From an uncultured Bacteroidia bacterium (GTDB lineage: Bacteria; Bacteroidota; Bacteroidia; Bacteroidales; ML635J-15): a stretch of DNA of 64,000 nucleotides. The position numbers and the translations under genes were made by a program. The stretch spans positions 62,001-126,000 of the forward strand of contig CADAXK010000005.1 of the NCBI GenBank assembly GCA_902791865.1, read 5' to 3'. The notes under the pieces were generated by a model. The model was not told where the DNA came from and made no database searches. It was given only the letters and a program-made list of their open reading frames with translations. This document shows, in pieces, positions 62,294 to 64,000 of this stretch (its first letter is position 1; each line of letters starts with the position of its first letter).

Positions 62294-63082
62294 TTACTGC
62301 TGAACATCAAATCTTAGTCCATTCCACTTTACAACAACTTCTTTTTTGCCTTCAGGACGATTGTTAATGACTGCTGTAATGTCTTTGCCAACGCGCGGAA
62401 GACTGTAGGTTACAACTGGATATTCGTTCCACCAGTTGTTGTATTGCTCTTCGGTTATAGGCTTACGCTCATTAGTTTCATAATTGGTTAGGAAATATTC
62501 GCCCTTGTCAACAATTACGCCAAGGTTTTCCATGCCAGTCTTTACCTCTATGCCCATAACATATTGTGTTACATACGTTATCTTGTGCGTAGCGTTGTTG
62601 TATATGCCGAAAACTAAACCGCTGAACTCCGTTTCAATGGCTCTGTCACCTTGGAACAGTTGCACCGACTCAGCAAAAATCTTGTGATTGCCGTCGGAAC
62701 TGTTCCAATAGCACATCTCCACGAGCGTTCTGCTACCTTCTGTATCGTATTCGTCGGGCGGATAAACTTTTTCAAAACTTGCAAAACCATTTTTAGAGTC
62801 AAGCGTAACCTTTTCGGTCTTGTCCAACGGCTCGTTATTAAGGTATCTATGCCATAAGTCAGACAAGTACCCATTCAGTTCGTCCTCAGATTCTTCACCA
62901 AAATAGGCATTAATAAAATCATTTATTATAGGCTTCTGTCCCTGATATTTAACGGTTTCTGAGTATGCGTATTCATCATTTTCCTCCGGATAAGGATTTG
63001 TCTGTGCAAAAGCGCAAAAAGCTGCCATAGTGAACACGGCAAAACAAAGTATATGTCTCATAGTCTTCATATTAAAATTCAT
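62294..63082 (-). CDS. Exported protein of unknown function
   Basis: 262 residues. A signal peptide (HILCFAVFTMAAFCAFAQ) follows a choice of starts: ATG at 63082 or ATG at 63070 (MKTMRHIL), the latter giving a more usual length. The mature protein has no motif I recognise. It contains acidic helices (EESEDELNGYLSDLWHRY) and strands (HKIFAESVQLFQGDRAIETEF, KITYVTQYVMGIEVKTG). It starts 11 bases after the YqiA-like gene and may share its transcript. Confidence 0.7.
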   Translation of the reverse strand: MNFNMKTMRHILCFAVFTMAAFCAFAQTNPYPEENDEYAYSETVKYQGQKPIINDFINAYFGEESEDELNGYLSDLWHRYLNNEPLDKTEKVTLDSKNGFASFEKVYPPDEYDTEGSRTLVEMCYWNSSDGNHKIFAESVQLFQGDRAIETEFSGLVFGIYNNATHKITYVTQYVMGIEVKTGMENLGVIVDKGEYFLTNYETNERKPITEEQYNNWWNEYPVVTYSLPRVGKDITAVINNRPEGKKEVVVKWNGLRFDVQQ

Positions 63083-63093
63083 ATTATCAATGT

Positions 63094-63675
63094 TTAACTT
63101 TCCAAAATATCCCTTATAATCGGAACAAGATACTCGAACTTTACAAAACGGTGTGTAACCTTGTCGAACTCGTGGATTGTAAAGCCTTTGAACTGTTCCT
63201 TCAGCGAATCGTAGTTGCCGAGAAGTTCATCGTCCTTGGCTAGAGCAAAAGTCAGCTTCTCCTTGTCGAAATGCACATCGTTAAAAGGTCCTGTAATGAA
63301 CCCCTGATATGCATCAAATGCTTCCTGCGAAAGATAATGCTTTGTTTCGGTGGCATAGTTAATCAATTCTACCCCAACAAATTGTCTCAACGATTCGTTG
63401 GGACGCGAAGCTGGATTTATGGCAAGAGCCTTCAGTCCGCACAATGCCGACATATACATTGTCATCATACCGCCTAGGCTTGTACCAACAATCATTTTAA
63501 TATCGTGGGTATCAATTTCGTGCTTAAGTTGTGCAATAAGAGCATCGGGCGACTGCGTATAGTAGTCGAGAGTTGGCGAAACTATTTGGTAATCGGGGAA
63601 ATACTCGATTAGCTTCATTGCTTTCCAGGCGTTTCCCGCCGAATTGAACCCGTGTATGTATAGTATCGACTGCAT
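63094..63675 (-). CDS. YqiA/UPF0227-like alpha/beta hydrolase
   Basis: 193 residues from the ATG at 63675 (MQSILYIHGFNSAGNAWK), the usual family start, one base after the stop of the potassium channel gene; longer frames overlap that gene. Nucleophile serine in VGTSLGGMM, acid region FALAKDDELLG, and His in DKVTHRFVKF. In E. coli YqiA is an esterase-like protein. It is cytoplasmic; the substrate is unknown. Confidence 0.88.
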   Translation of the reverse strand: MQSILYIHGFNSAGNAWKAMKLIEYFPDYQIVSPTLDYYTQSPDALIAQLKHEIDTHDIKMIVGTSLGGMMTMYMSALCGLKALAINPASRPNESLRQFVGVELINYATETKHYLSQEAFDAYQGFITGPFNDVHFDKEKLTFALAKDDELLGNYDSLKEQFKGFTIHEFDKVTHRFVKFEYLVPIIRDILES

Positions 63676-63676
63676 A

Positions 63677-64000
63677 TTATTCTGGTTCTTCATATACCTC
63701 TGTTTCAATAGCTTCCTCGCGGCCATCGGTACGGATTATCTTTTCTTCGGGATGTTCCTGCCGCCAGTCGTCGCCAAATTCGTGTCCACAATGCTTGCAG
63801 AACTTGGCTTCGTTGTCGTATTCGTACTCGTGGCACTGCGGACAAATCCTGAATTTCTCGCGCTGCTTCTTGTAGCTCTTTGCCATCGAAGCCGAAACGA
63901 TACCTGTTGGCACTGCTATTATCGTGTAACCCAGCAACATAACAAATGCCGACAACGCCCGTCCAAGCCCAGTTGTAGGCGTAATGTCGCCGTAGCCGAC
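63677..64000 (-). CDS. Potassium channel with C-terminal zinc ribbon (5' end cut by window edge)
   Basis: 107 visible residues. The frame is open to the right edge and begins VGYGDITPTTGLGRALSAFVML, the selectivity filter of a potassium channel. The last membrane helix follows (LGYTIIAVPTGIVSASMA). A short linker leads to a zinc ribbon, CPQCHEYEYDNEAKFCKHCG, and an acidic tail. In Bacteroidota such proteins are six-helix voltage-gated-like channels of about 270-290 residues; the voltage sensor lies outside the window. The ribbon may be a regulatory or interaction module. Confidence 0.88.
   Translation of the reverse strand, partial: VGYGDITPTTGLGRALSAFVMLLGYTIIAVPTGIVSASMAKSYKKQREKFRICPQCHEYEYDNEAKFCKHCGHEFGDDWRQEHPEEKIIRTDGREEAIETEVYEEPE

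Overview
The window looks like a chromosomal segment of an anaerobic member of the order Bacteroidales (phylum Bacteroidota). The evidence is: many copies of the Bacteroidota promoter (TTTG, about 19-21 bases, then TAnnTTTG); type IX secretion (T9SS) parts and C-terminal sorting domains; families largely confined to the phylum (DUF4290, DUF4924, DUF6970, PorP/SprF, long signal peptidase I); and an [FeFe]-hydrogenase maturase. No rRNA, phage, insertion sequence, plasmid origin or CRISPR array was seen. The genus cannot be fixed from the sequence.

Layout. 1-1053: a secreted lysyl-endopeptidase-like protease, cut by the left edge. 1297-1369: tRNA-Lys. 1454-7359 (minus): a TlpA-like thioredoxin, murA and a DUF4290 gene as one operon, then uvrD/pcrA and an outer-membrane protein. 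7398-13791 (minus): a 44-residue lipoprotein, a 1211-residue repeat surface protein with a T9SS signal, and dipeptidyl peptidase IV. 14160-15757 (plus): an exported unknown with an odd leader, and a PorP/SprF protein. 15826-20227 (minus): engB, a thioredoxin-like protein and an 804-residue CAP/OmpA-like protein. 20329-23417: hslR and DUF4924 (plus), facing rlmD and a Crp/Fnr regulator (minus). 23748-27946: two tandem paralogous T9SS cargo proteins. 27996-29516: a 33-bp-period repeat array just upstream of an AAA_14/DUF4143 ATPase with a nuclease-like tail. 29493-34345 (minus): mnmE, an M49-like peptidase lipoprotein and a zinc-ribbon membrane protein, separated by hairpin repeats. 34521-39397 (plus): hemerythrin, a LuxR regulator with a degenerate receiver, a TMTC-like TPR membrane protein and hydE. 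39528-45425 (minus): malY/patB, lgt, wbqC-like, a degenerate signal peptidase paralogue, lepB and dapB, tightly packed. 45537-48063 (plus): a cobalamin riboswitch, a CoA-transferase, a small membrane protein and marC. 48097-50431 (minus): flippase and glycosyltransferase. 50518-59770 (plus): Ca2+/cation antiporter, Wza, Wzc-type tyrosine kinase, WecA/MraY-type transferase, lytic transglycosylase and uvrA. 59773-62284: recF, small lipoproteins and a HAD hydrolase. 62294-64000 (minus): an exported unknown, a YqiA-like hydrolase and a potassium channel, cut by the right edge.

How it fits together. Several exported peptidases (lysyl endopeptidase, DPP IV, M49) and T9SS cargo with a PorP/SprF protein suggest a cell that digests proteins at its surface. 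Lgt and LepB serve lipoproteins and exported proteins. The Wza/Wzc/WecA block with the divergent flippase and glycosyltransferase suggests capsule or exopolysaccharide export. HydE and the CoA-transferase point to fermentative, hydrogen-linked anaerobic metabolism.

The most unusual items are the 33-bp repeat array at the promoter of the AAA_14/DUF4143 ATPase, the cobalamin riboswitch in front of a CoA-transferase, the signal peptidase paralogue that has lost its catalytic dyad, the hemerythrin/degenerate-receiver/HydE operon, and a promoter followed at once by a terminator-like hairpin at 14056-14145. Several apparent gene starts are TTG codons lying in a promoter -7 box; those starts were moved to the next ATG.
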